Shown here piece after piece: positions 13,046 to 21,743 of a DNA stretch of 22,601 nucleotides. The stretch is from an uncultured Odoribacter sp. (lineage in GTDB: Bacteria > Bacteroidota > Bacteroidia > Bacteroidales > Marinifilaceae). The translations under genes and the position numbers were made by a program. Location of the stretch: positions 1 to 22,601 of the forward strand of contig CAJJNP010000036.1 in NCBI GenBank assembly GCA_905193145.1, given 5' to 3'. How positions within the stretch are numbered: position 1 is the stretch's first letter; each line of letters begins with the position of its first letter. Below the pieces are notes generated by a model. It did no database searches. It saw only the letters and a list, made by a program, of their open reading frames with translations, and had not been told where the DNA came from.

Positions 13046-15241
13046 ATGAAAAGGCTGTGTATATTTCTGTTGATGCTTTTGTTTTTCTGCCCGGAAAGTT
13101 TTGGACAGCGTAAAAAAGTGGGACTTGTTTTGAGCGGTGGAGGTGCCAAGGGAGTGGCGCATATTGGAGTGTTGAAAGTGCTGGAAGAGGCTGGTATCCC
13201 GATTGATTATATTTCGGGTACGAGTATGGGCGCCATTGTGGGGGGATTGTATTCTGTGGGGTATGATGCCAGGACGTTGGACAGTTTGGTCAGGGTGCAG
13301 AATTGGTCTTTTTTATTGGGTGATAAGGTGTATCGTGATGATTTGCCGTTTTATGAAAAGGAGTCGATGGAGAAGTATTTGGTTTCTTTTGCTTTTTCAC
13401 CGGAAACGGGATTTTCTGTACCGGCAGGCTTTGTCAAAGGAAACAATATCTATAATCTTTTTTCTGATTTGACCATAGGCTACCATGATTCGATCTCTTT
13501 TAAAGAATTGCCTATCCCATTTGCTTGCGTTTCCGCCAATATGGTGGATGGGGCTAATGTGGTAATGGATTCCGGTGTTTTGCCGCTTGCAATGAGGGCC
13601 AGTATGGCTATACCGGGTGCTTTTGCTCCGGTGGTGATTGACAGTATGGTGTTGGTGGATGGTGGTATTTCTAATAACTTTCCGGTAGATGTTGCCAAAA
13701 ATATGGGCGCAGATATTACGATTGGAGTTGACTTGAGTACCGGTTTGAAGGATATGGAGGGATTGAACAATCTGATGGGCATTGTGGACCAGTTGACGTC
13801 TTTTATGGGAATGCGGAATTATGAGAAGAATAGGGAACTGGTGGATTTGTATATGAATCCGGATCTGAAAGGGTATACAGCTGCCAGCTTCACCAGAGAG
13901 GCTATCGATTCCATGATTCTCAGAGGAGAACGTGTTGCTCGGGCAAATTGGGATAATATCATGAAATTGAAAAAGGCTATCGGTTTGGATTCCTGTGAAA
14001 ATGCAGCTCCACATTTGAAGCCTAAATTTGAAGCCAAGGATAGTTTGATGATAGGGGAAATCCATGTAAAAGGAATGCGGTCGCAGGATGAAAAATGGTT
14101 GCGCAGACAGTTGCGCATTCATGAATATTCAAAGATTTCGTTGAATGAATTGCACCGATCTCTGTCGTTTTTATATGGAACAGGGGCCTTTACGCTGGTG
14201 AACTATTCTTTGGAAGGCAAAGAACCCTATAATCTGACTTTGAGTGTAAAAGAAAAGCCGGGAAGTTCGTTTAATTTCGGTTTCCGTTTTGACTCAGAGG
14301 AGATGGCTTCTATTTTGTTGAATACAACGCTTAGTCACCGTGCTTTGCGTGGCTCGAAGTTGGGGTTGACAGGACGTTTGAGCAAGAATCCTTATGTGGA
14401 GCTGGATTATTCATTTGGTAGCACTTTCTTACGGAAATTGGGTATTTCGTATATGTTCCGATACAATGATCTGAATCTTTATTATAAGGGAAACAAAGTG
14501 GACAATCTGACTTTTTCTTATCACAAGGGGGAGATTAATTTGTCGGACATATATTTGCGAAATTTTAAATTCCTGATAGGGTTGAGGTATGAATATTTCA
14601 AGTTTAAGTCGAAGTTGTATAATTCGGATTACATGGAGGATAATTTGCCTTCAAAGGGGATGTTGAGTTATTTTGTTTCTGCGCATTATGATACATATGA
14701 CCGACGGTATTTCCCGAATAAAGGTATTTCATTTAAGGCGGAGTATGCTTTGCATACGGATAATATGCTGACGTATGACGATGGTTCGCCATTCTCTGCA
14801 TTGTCGGTGGATTTTCAACCTTTGATTCGTTTTTCCAAGCGGGTTTATTTATTGCCGGCGATTTATGGACGTATATTAATCGGTAATGATGTGGCTGCAA
14901 CATATCAGAATTGTATGGGAGGTGAAGTCCCCGGACGCTATTTGAATCAGCAATTGCCATTCCATGGAATCCACAAGTTGGAAATGTTTGACAATACTTT
15001 GTTGGTAGGGCGTCTTGGATTGCGTTTGCGTCTGTGGACTCGTCATTATCTGACTCTATCAGGAAATTATGCACGACAGACAAGCAATTTTTTCGATATG
15101 CTGGATGAGGGGAATAATCTATGGGGAGGTGCTTTCACATATGCCTATAATAGTTTGATAGGGCCTATCAGTGTTACGCTGGACGGCTCGGATTGGGATA
15201 GGAAGTTGGGTGTTTATTTCAGTTTAGGTTTTTATTTTTAA
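13046..15241 (+). CDS. Patatin-like phospholipase with POTRA and outer-membrane barrel
   Basis: A 731-residue protein with a signal peptide (MKRLCIFLLMLLFFCPESFG, cleavage near residue 20). The patatin domain (about 24-220) has the oxyanion motif GGGAKG (31-36), the nucleophile in GTSMG (S60) and the catalytic Asp in DGG (D205), so the Ser-Asp dyad is intact. A POTRA-like segment follows (about 335-415, GEIHVKGMRSQDEKWLRRQL), then a Bam-type 16-strand-like beta barrel ending in FSLGFYF with a terminal Phe, the outer-membrane sorting signature. The layout equals that of P. aeruginosa PlpD, a type Vd secretion system with lipolytic activity on membrane lipids. It is the first gene of the operon; the next gene starts 6 bp later. 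Whether the patatin domain is cleaved off or stays at the surface or periplasm is unknown. Confidence 0.94.
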   Translation: MKRLCIFLLMLLFFCPESFGQRKKVGLVLSGGGAKGVAHIGVLKVLEEAGIPIDYISGTSMGAIVGGLYSVGYDARTLDSLVRVQNWSFLLGDKVYRDDLPFYEKESMEKYLVSFAFSPETGFSVPAGFVKGNNIYNLFSDLTIGYHDSISFKELPIPFACVSANMVDGANVVMDSGVLPLAMRASMAIPGAFAPVVIDSMVLVDGGISNNFPVDVAKNMGADITIGVDLSTGLKDMEGLNNLMGIVDQLTSFMGMRNYEKNRELVDLYMNPDLKGYTAASFTREAIDSMILRGERVARANWDNIMKLKKAIGLDSCENAAPHLKPKFEAKDSLMIGEIHVKGMRSQDEKWLRRQLRIHEYSKISLNELHRSLSFLYGTGAFTLVNYSLEGKEPYNLTLSVKEKPGSSFNFGFRFDSEEMASILLNTTLSHRALRGSKLGLTGRLSKNPYVELDYSFGSTFLRKLGISYMFRYNDLNLYYKGNKVDNLTFSYHKGEINLSDIYLRNFKFLIGLRYEYFKFKSKLYNSDYMEDNLPSKGMLSYFVSAHYDTYDRRYFPNKGISFKAEYALHTDNMLTYDDGSPFSALSVDFQPLIRFSKRVYLLPAIYGRILIGNDVAATYQNCMGGEVPGRYLNQQLPFHGIHKLEMFDNTLLVGRLGLRLRLWTRHYLTLSGNYARQTSNFFDMLDEGNNLWGGAFTYAYNSLIGPISVTLDGSDWDRKLGVYFSLGFYF

Positions 15242-15247
15242 TGTGGA

Positions 15248-16264
15248 ATGCTTAATAGTATGAATAGAAAATTTTACGCTTGGATATTAGTTTCGCTATG
15301 TTTGTTGGTTGCATGTTCTCCAAAGTTGGAGTATCAATATGCAGAGGGTAAGATTTATGGTACATATTATCATATCTCTTATGAGGCATCTCAAAATATG
15401 AATGAAGAACTTTGGCAGGAAATGAATCGTATCAATGCTTCTCTGTCGATGTTTAATCGATCTTCTGTGATCTCCCGTATAAATAACAATGAGAGTGATA
15501 GTGTCGATTCTTTGTTTTGCAGGATGTTTGATTTGGCAAAGAAGGTAAACCAGGTGTCTGGAGGCTTGTATGACATTACAGTGGCTCCTTTGGTGAATGC
15601 CTGGGGTTTTGGTTTTAAAAAAGAGAGTTTTCCGGATTCTGCTCGGATAGATTCATTGCGTCTGTTAGTCGGGATGGATAAAATAGCCTTGAAAGAGGGA
15701 CGGTTGATAAAACAGCTGCCCGGGATACAGATGGATGCCAGTTCTATAGCTAAGGGATTGGGAGTGGATTTGGCTGCAGAGTATTTGGAAGCAAAAGGAG
15801 TTGTCAATTACATGGTGGAAATAGGGGGAGAAGTGAGAGTGAAAGGTAATAGTAACAAAAAACGGGCTTGGCGTATCGGGATAGACCGTCCGGAAGATGA
15901 TGTGACAGCACAGAGTCGGGAACTGCAAATGGTATTGGAGTTGAATTCTGGAGCCTTGGCAACTTCCGGCAATTATCGAAACTTTTATATTCGAGAAGGC
16001 AAAAAGTATGCTCATACAATCAGCCCTTTGACCGGATATCCTATTCAGACAGAGGTATTGGGAGCTTCTGTATATGCGCCTTCATGTATGGAAGCAGATG
16101 CTTATGCAACGGCTTTTATGGTGATGGGATTACAAAATGCCAAGCAGGTTATTATGGCTGATTCAGATTTGGAAGGGTGTTTGATATATGAAGAGAATGG
16201 TGTTTTGAAAACCTGGGTATCGGAAGGATTAAAAAAGAGAATACTGTCAGAAGAGGAGAAATAG
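15248..16264 (+). CDS. apbE: FAD:protein FMN transferase, ApbE-like lipoprotein
   Basis: ApbE enzymes use FAD to attach FMN covalently to Thr or Ser of target proteins such as the NqrB/NqrC and RnfG/RnfD subunits. The 338-residue chain begins with a lipoprotein signal (LLVAC, lipid-bearing Cys at residue 23), so it is anchored on the outer face of a membrane. Family motifs are present: GLYDITVAPLVNAWGFG (106-122), MDASSIAKG (162-170), VEIGGEVRVKG (190-200), SGNYRNFY (240-247), HTISPLTGYP (256-265) and the Mg-binding DAYATAFMVMG (284-294). The ATG at 15260 (MNRKF) is an equally good start. It lies 6 bp after the patatin gene and 32 bp before the POTRA/barrel gene. The target flavoproteins are not in this window. 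Confidence 0.94.
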   Translation: MLNSMNRKFYAWILVSLCLLVACSPKLEYQYAEGKIYGTYYHISYEASQNMNEELWQEMNRINASLSMFNRSSVISRINNNESDSVDSLFCRMFDLAKKVNQVSGGLYDITVAPLVNAWGFGFKKESFPDSARIDSLRLLVGMDKIALKEGRLIKQLPGIQMDASSIAKGLGVDLAAEYLEAKGVVNYMVEIGGEVRVKGNSNKKRAWRIGIDRPEDDVTAQSRELQMVLELNSGALATSGNYRNFYIREGKKYAHTISPLTGYPIQTEVLGASVYAPSCMEADAYATAFMVMGLQNAKQVIMADSDLEGCLIYEENGVLKTWVSEGLKKRILSEEEK

Positions 16265-16296
16265 ACAAGTATTCTCAAGGAAGGGGATAATTGAAA

Positions 16297-18270
16297 ATGA
16301 GAAAATACGTACTGATTGTAATGTTGTTATTGTTAGTTGGAGCGTTGTCTGCACAGACAAACAGGACTCCGGCATTACAAGATTCTGTGCGTATAGATCC
16401 TGGCATTAAACGTGAAAAGCCTGCTGAGATACGGCAATTACATGTGAATCACAGTTTGCAGCCCGTTAATTTGCAGGTGTCGGGAGCAAGAAACAGTACA
16501 CTTTTTTTACCGGATAGTCTTATTCGTGATACACTCAAATACGAATTTACGAAGATAAAAGAATTTGCTTATAGGCGAAAATTAACCCGAGAGTTGTATA
16601 AAATGTTTTTTGTAAATGCAGCTTCCGGTAATATCAATGTGTTGCATACACAAAACAGTGAGGACCGATTTAAAGATTTTCGAGGAAAAACAATACGGCT
16701 TATATCTATAAAAGTGTTGCCTCCCTATGGAACAAATGTGTATGACAGTGTTTATAATGAAGGAGATATCAGTTGGTGGAAAGATGTTGTAAACAAAACG
16801 CATATGGGTACGTCAGAAAATGTCATACGCCGTCAATTGACAATTAAACCTGGAATGCAGGTAATTCCCTTTGAACTAGTGCAAAATGAAATTTTATTGC
16901 GTAAATTAGATTATATAGATGATGTTAATATTCGAGTGGAGGAATCTGTCGGCTATCCGGAATATGTAGACATAGTGGTTGTCTGTAAAGATGAATTGTC
17001 GTGGGGAGGATCGGTAGAAACGAATTTCCTTAACAATTTCAAGTTGGGCATTAATAATAAAAATAGCTTTAAACTGGGGCATGTTGTTGACTATGAGTTT
17101 AGTTATCGTGGTACAAAAGATAAAAAATGGGGTAATAAACTAGAGTATAAAGCCAATAGTATTTGGGGAACGCATATAGATATTCGTGGCTTTTATCGTA
17201 ATGATTTTTACGAAAAACAGGTGAGAATTGATATAGAACGTCATTTTTTAACAGCGCAAATGCGTTGGGCGGGAGGAGTTGCTGCAGGAAGAGTGTTTTA
17301 TTCAGAGGATTTGCCGGATAGGAATGTAAGCCGCTTGGATGAGTTGTTTAATTACCATTTTCAAGATGTATGGTTGGGACGCTCTTTTTCTCTGCCTGAG
17401 CGGTATAGCTATAACCAGAATGTCTATCTTACAGGACGTTTTTTTACAACTCATTTTATTCATCGTCCATTGGTAGATGGAGATACCAACCACTTGTATT
17501 ATAATCGAATGAATGTGCTTGGATCGGTTGTCTTTACAAAGTTGAAGTATTATAAAGCAAATTTGATATACGATTTCGGTCGCACGGAAGATGTCCCTGC
17601 CGGTTTGTTTGTCAGTGCAACCAGTGGGTTTGAATGGAGTGAGTATGATAATTACGTATATCTTGCAACAGAAGCCTGCTATTCTCACTTTAATCGCCAT
17701 ACAGAGCGTTACTATGCTTTTCGGGCAGCATTGGGATCGTATTTGAGTGTTGATGGATTTGAACGGGGAATGTTGGAAGTTGGAGCAAACCATATTAGTA
17801 ATTTATGTAATCTGGGAGCTTTGCGTTTCCGTTTTTACAATGATGCACGGTATATAAGAGGTTTTAGGAGGTATCCTGCTGACCGTTTATATATGGAAGA
17901 TACGGATATTCGTGGCTTTTCGTCAGACACTTTGGAAGGTGTGCAGAAATTGACGGTTTCTTTAGCAGCAACGCTTTTTTTACCTTATATCAAGAAAGGC
18001 TTCCGTACGGCCATTTCGACATTTGTGGATGCGGGACTTTTGGCTCCTCAAGGCGAACGATTATTTCATACCCAGTCTTATTGGGGGATAGGTTTAGGGG
18101 TGAATCTGCGCAACGATAATGTTGTGATAAAAAATATATGCTTGCGTTTTACATTTTATCCGGTGATTCCTCCAGACGGGCGAGGTGTACAGGTAATGAT
18201 GTCTAATAGTCCGGGGACAAAGTTTTATGATTATCGTGTGACTAAGCCACAGGTAATCCAGTATGAATAA
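16297..18270 (+). CDS. POTRA/BamA-like outer membrane protein
   Basis: A 657-residue outer-membrane protein: signal peptide MRKYVLIVMLLLLVGALSAQ (cleavage near 20), an N-terminal region of unknown fold (25-128), one POTRA-like domain (about 131-232, FRGKTIRLISIKVLPPYG... ending in VVVCKDELSW), and a beta barrel from about 235 to the end with many Tyr/Arg/Asp-rich strands and a GFRTAISTFVDAGLL segment. It belongs broadly to the BamA/TamA superfamily but has one POTRA and no terminal Phe. The ATG at 16297 was preferred to the TTG 6 bp before it, because ATG gives a conventional signal peptide and follows a purine-rich AGGAAGGGG. Its end overlaps the zupT start by 8 bp, so the two are translationally coupled. 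A role in lipid or protein export is plausible but unproven. Confidence 0.9.
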   Translation: MRKYVLIVMLLLLVGALSAQTNRTPALQDSVRIDPGIKREKPAEIRQLHVNHSLQPVNLQVSGARNSTLFLPDSLIRDTLKYEFTKIKEFAYRRKLTRELYKMFFVNAASGNINVLHTQNSEDRFKDFRGKTIRLISIKVLPPYGTNVYDSVYNEGDISWWKDVVNKTHMGTSENVIRRQLTIKPGMQVIPFELVQNEILLRKLDYIDDVNIRVEESVGYPEYVDIVVVCKDELSWGGSVETNFLNNFKLGINNKNSFKLGHVVDYEFSYRGTKDKKWGNKLEYKANSIWGTHIDIRGFYRNDFYEKQVRIDIERHFLTAQMRWAGGVAAGRVFYSEDLPDRNVSRLDELFNYHFQDVWLGRSFSLPERYSYNQNVYLTGRFFTTHFIHRPLVDGDTNHLYYNRMNVLGSVVFTKLKYYKANLIYDFGRTEDVPAGLFVSATSGFEWSEYDNYVYLATEACYSHFNRHTERYYAFRAALGSYLSVDGFERGMLEVGANHISNLCNLGALRFRFYNDARYIRGFRRYPADRLYMEDTDIRGFSSDTLEGVQKLTVSLAATLFLPYIKKGFRTAISTFVDAGLLAPQGERLFHTQSYWGIGLGVNLRNDNVVIKNICLRFTFYPVIPPDGRGVQVMMSNSPGTKFYDYRVTKPQVIQYE

Positions 18271-19093
18271 TTTATTGTTTATAGAATATATGGAAATATC
18301 ATCTTCTGTTATTTGGTTGGGTTTTATTATAGCATTGACAGCTTCTGTTTCTACTTTTTTAGGAGCTATGACTTCGCTTTATTTCCGTAGTGTCAATCAG
18401 AAAACGCTTTCTGTGATTCTGGGATTCGCCGGTGGTATTATGCTTTATATTGCCTTTATGAAATTGATGCCGGATGCCATCAGTGTCCTTTCTGAAAGAT
18501 TGTCTTATCAGGAGACAAAGATATGGAGTTCGGTGGCTTTCTTTCTGGGTATAACTTTGTTGTATCCTTTGGGGTATCTTGCTAATTTTTGGAAACGGAG
18601 TGAAAGAGCTGAGTATACAGAGTCTATCCGGCATGAAAGGCATATAGCTATTTTGATATTGACAACAATATCTGCTCATAGTTTTGTAGAGGGGGTTGCA
18701 ACGTTTCTTTCTATATTGGCAACGCCATGGGTAGCAGTACCTTTGGTGATGTCTATTATTATGCACAACTTTCCGGAGGGAATGACGATAGGCGCCTTAT
18801 TTAATAGAATCAGTGATACAATGGGTCGTAAGCGGGCCATTATATATAGTTTGATTTCTGCGCTTGTCGAGCCGTTAGGTGCAATGACAGCATATATTTT
18901 TATTATGAATTATTCCACTCCGGTATTGAACGGATTATTGCGTGCTTTTCTGGCAGGACTGTTGGTTGCAACAGCGCTGAATGAGTTGATACCCAATTCT
19001 CAGGTGAAAGGCTCGCGTAGTATATCTATGGCAAGTATCATTGCCGGTATGTTCATTATGGCATCTGTTTTGATTGCTGGTACTTTTGTTTAG
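18263..19093 (+). CDS. zupT: ZIP family metal transporter, ZupT-like
   Basis: A 276-residue inner-membrane protein with about eight hydrophobic segments, of the ZupT branch that imports zinc and other divalent metals. The two signature helices are visible: HSFVEG (139-144) in TM4 and HNFPEG (168-173) in TM5. The first departs from the HNxPEG consensus (Asn to Ser and Pro to Val), so one metal site may be altered. A cytoplasmic loop (110-128) is charged (KRSERAEYTESIRHERH) as in the family. The start at 18263 overlaps the end of the POTRA/barrel gene by 8 bp; an ATG at 18290 is the alternative and begins MEISSSVIW. Its stop codon overlaps the stop codon of the convergent PBP1A gene and no terminator separates them. 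No Zur-type operator was recognised. Confidence 0.92.
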   Translation: MNNLLFIEYMEISSSVIWLGFIIALTASVSTFLGAMTSLYFRSVNQKTLSVILGFAGGIMLYIAFMKLMPDAISVLSERLSYQETKIWSSVAFFLGITLLYPLGYLANFWKRSERAEYTESIRHERHIAILILTTISAHSFVEGVATFLSILATPWVAVPLVMSIIMHNFPEGMTIGALFNRISDTMGRKRAIIYSLISALVEPLGAMTAYIFIMNYSTPVLNGLLRAFLAGLLVATALNELIPNSQVKGSRSISMASIIAGMFIMASVLIAGTFV

Positions 19094-21444
19094 TTTTTAC
19101 GTTCTTTTTTGCGTTTGAAAAGTCGTTTAAAAAATCCTTCTTTTTTCTCGTTACCGGATGACAGAGTGTCTGCCTCTGTGTGATTAACTTTGTCGAGTTT
19201 GCGATTGGTGAGTTTATCGAGAAAATTAAGATGGTCTTTAAACTCTGGTGTTTTTAGATTATCGGCATCATTCATGATAGGAACCGGGAAACTGATATTT
19301 TTCCATCGGCTGTAGGTGTTGCTGCGTTCGCAGCGTTTCATGAATTCTCCATAGATGGGTAGGGCCATGCTGGCTCCTTGTCCAAGACGGAGTGAATTGA
19401 AATGGATATTTATATCGTTGGCTCCGACACGAACACCCACAACTAGGCGAGGAGTGTATCCAATAAACCAACCATCTACTTGATTCTGGGTTGTTCCTGT
19501 TTTACCAGCCATTTCATTCTGTAGTCCATAAGTGCTTCTAAGTCCTTGGCCGGTTCCTTCGTTGATGACAGAAGCCAATATGTTGCTCATTATATGTGCT
19601 TCATTTGCCGGCAGTACTTTTTGACCGACAGATTTAGGTGCTTGGTATATGATTTTACCATCACGTGTTCGGATTTCGTCAAGGTAATATGGGGTCATTA
19701 ACACACCATTATTAGCAAATGCCATAAAAGGGGAAACCATTTCCCGCAGAGGGATGTCTGCAACTCCTAAAGCTAGAGAAGGATAAGGGGGAAGGGCAGT
19801 TGTGATACCTAAAGAGCGTGCATGGTTGATAACAACATCTATGCCTGTTTGTTGGAGAACTTCAACAGCTATGGTATTGATGGATTTACTTAAGGCTCCT
19901 TTGAGGGTGTAGTAACCTTCGTAATTGTTATCAGCGTTACGTGGAGTCCAGTTATCGTATTCCGGATAGGTCCGTTGTTCGTTGGAGTAGTAAGCGTCAA
20001 GGCGAGCTCCATTATGGATGGCTGCGCTATATACGACTGGTTTAAATACTGAACCAACTTGCCGGGGGGCTATGACTTGGTCGTATTGGAAGAATTTGTA
20101 ATCCAATCCGCCTACCCAGGCTTTGATTTTGCCGTTTTGCGGGTCAATGGCAATTACTGCCGGCTGAAAGATTTTTAGGTAGTATTTGATTGAGTCTATG
20201 GAAGAAAATTCTACTTCTCTTTCTTTTTTTTGTGCATCATACACTACCATTGTTTTTTTTCGGTTTAACTCTTCTTTGATTTCTGTTTCGCTAAGTCCTT
20301 TGTTTTTGAGTTGTTTGTATATGGGACTATTTTGTATGGCATTTTTAAGTATAGCGGGATTTCGACTCCATGGTTCTCTTTTACCTAAATGTGTATAGTA
20401 TGATTGTTGCAGTTTTGGCATGTGAACGGCAACAGCCTCTTCTGCGTATTTTTGCATTTCTGCATCTAGTGTCGTTGTCAGAATAAGTCCGTCTTTATAT
20501 AGATTGTATTGTGTATCGTGAGTGGCATTGTAAGCTTCCAGTATCTTTACTGCATCTTGGCGGATCAGCTCCCGTAAATAGGGCGCAAGACCACTATAGT
20601 GATTGTCTGGCTTGTATTTAAGTGATAGTTTTTGAGCTTTTAGAGATTCACCTTCTTGGGCTGTTAAAAAATTGTATTTTACCATTTGATTGATGACGGT
20701 ATTACGTCTGCGTAATGCTCTTTCTGGGTGAAGACGAGGATTGTAGTAGGAAGGACCTTTTAACATTCCAATTAATGTGGCAGCCTGTGACTGATTTAAA
20801 TCTGTAGCAGAAACTGAAAAATATTTTTGAGCAGCACTTTCAAGACCAAATGTGTTTTCACCAAAATAAACGGTATTTAAATACAGGGTAAGTATTTCAT
20901 TCTTTGAGTAAATGTTTTCTAAACGGTGAGCGATAAACATCTCCTTTAGTTTGATTATCGGTAAGAGGTTTACCGGTTGTTCTTCTCGAGGATAGAGGTT
21001 TTTTGCTAATTGCTGACTGATGGTACTGCCTCCTCCTGAACTTCGTTTGCCGAGTAAGAATGTTTTAAAGAATACTCGTGCCATGCTGATTTTATCAACC
21101 CCTTCATGTTGATAGAAACGAGCATCTTCAGTTGCAACTAAAGCATCAATAGCATTGCTCGGAATATTTTTATAATTAATGTTTGTGCGGTTTTCAATAT
21201 AATATTTGCCGATCATCTCGCCATCTTCCGTATAAAGCATGGATGCTTCATCATTACGGATATGACGTAGTTCATCATAAGTAGGGAGTGTTCCCCAGAA
21301 TCCGATATATACGCTGGCAACTAAAAGTGCGCAAACGCAGATAATCGATATGATTGCCAGAAGAAAATACTTTAATATTCTCCAAGTTATATACTTGTTT
21401 GTATGTTTGTTTCTTTTTGAGGATTTTCTTTTTCTCGTTGCCAT
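19090..21444 (-). CDS. Penicillin-binding protein 1A (bifunctional class A PBP)
   Basis: A 784-residue class A PBP that polymerises and cross-links peptidoglycan. After a basic cytoplasmic tail, one membrane anchor (about 24-50) is followed by the glycosyltransferase (about 60-240): catalytic Glu in TEDARFYQHEG (E106), GGGSTISQQLAKNL, and KGPSYYNP. A mixed linker follows and then the transpeptidase: SxxK as SVFK (S465, K468), SxN as SIN (521-523) and KTGT (648-651). The tail is highly basic. The ATG at 21444 was chosen because the promoter -7 box is at 21467-21474 and a longer frame starting at 21477 would begin upstream of the transcription start. Its stop overlaps that of zupT by convergent orientation. 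PBP1A types are beta-lactam targets. Confidence 0.95.
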   Translation of the reverse strand: MATRKRKSSKRNKHTNKYITWRILKYFLLAIISIICVCALLVASVYIGFWGTLPTYDELRHIRNDEASMLYTEDGEMIGKYYIENRTNINYKNIPSNAIDALVATEDARFYQHEGVDKISMARVFFKTFLLGKRSSGGGSTISQQLAKNLYPREEQPVNLLPIIKLKEMFIAHRLENIYSKNEILTLYLNTVYFGENTFGLESAAQKYFSVSATDLNQSQAATLIGMLKGPSYYNPRLHPERALRRRNTVINQMVKYNFLTAQEGESLKAQKLSLKYKPDNHYSGLAPYLRELIRQDAVKILEAYNATHDTQYNLYKDGLILTTTLDAEMQKYAEEAVAVHMPKLQQSYYTHLGKREPWSRNPAILKNAIQNSPIYKQLKNKGLSETEIKEELNRKKTMVVYDAQKKEREVEFSSIDSIKYYLKIFQPAVIAIDPQNGKIKAWVGGLDYKFFQYDQVIAPRQVGSVFKPVVYSAAIHNGARLDAYYSNEQRTYPEYDNWTPRNADNNYEGYYTLKGALSKSINTIAVEVLQQTGIDVVINHARSLGITTALPPYPSLALGVADIPLREMVSPFMAFANNGVLMTPYYLDEIRTRDGKIIYQAPKSVGQKVLPANEAHIMSNILASVINEGTGQGLRSTYGLQNEMAGKTGTTQNQVDGWFIGYTPRLVVGVRVGANDINIHFNSLRLGQGASMALPIYGEFMKRCERSNTYSRWKNISFPVPIMNDADNLKTPEFKDHLNFLDKLTNRKLDKVNHTEADTLSSGNEKKEGFFKRLFKRKKERKN

Positions 21445-21466
21445 GATATTTATTTGATTCTTGGGG

Positions 21467-21498
21467 CAAAGATACATTGTTGGTTGTTTGCTTTCAAA
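21467..21498 (-). promoter_or_regulatory. Promoter of the PBP1A gene
   Basis: On the minus strand: -33 TTTG (21495-21498), 20 bp, then -7 TATCTTTG (21467-21474), both full matches. Transcription should begin near 21460, 16 nt before the ATG at 21444. This decides the start codon, because the alternative ATG at 21477 lies upstream of the transcription start. Confidence 0.8.
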
Positions 21499-21691
21499 TT
21501 TTCAGAAAGCTTCTTTGAACGATAATTATGAGATGGACTATGGGGTGAATATCTTTTGTTATATTTTTATTTTAAACTTTATATAATCGTCTTTTTTATG
21601 CTAAGTATGAATTTACTATCATAGTATTGAATAAAGGTTTTCTAAAAACAAAGCAGGAAAATGAAATCAATAGTATTTTTCTACCTTTAAT

Positions 21692-21722
21692 TTTAGGCAG
21701 AATCTTATTTTTGTTATCTTTG
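21692..21722 (+). promoter_or_regulatory. Promoter of the adenylate kinase gene
   Basis: -7 TATCTTTG (21715-21722) fits TAnnTTTG, and TTTA (21692-21695, one mismatch) lies 19 bp upstream. Transcription would start near 21728, which leaves a very short leader before ATG 21735 and about 16 nt before ATG 21744. Confidence 0.6.
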
Positions 21723-21743
21723 AGGGGTTTAAAAATGAAAGCT

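Noticed and set aside
13397..14122. A 241-codon open frame antisense to the patatin gene
   Set aside because: It is opposite a well-supported multidomain gene and has the same His/Ile/Ser-rich composition as the other antisense shadows.
16291..16296. TTG start for the POTRA/barrel protein
   Set aside because: An ATG two codons later gives a standard signal peptide and is better spaced from the purine-rich ribosome site.
21445..21477. N-terminal extension of PBP1A from an ATG at 21477
   Set aside because: The -7 box lies at 21467-21474, so this codon is upstream of the predicted start of transcription. The ATG at 21444 gives the usual short basic cytoplasmic tail.
21627..21743. N-terminal extension of adenylate kinase from an ATG at 21627
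   Set aside because: The extension is unlike the family and would cover the promoter at 21692-21722; family alignment begins at MLNIALFG (21744).
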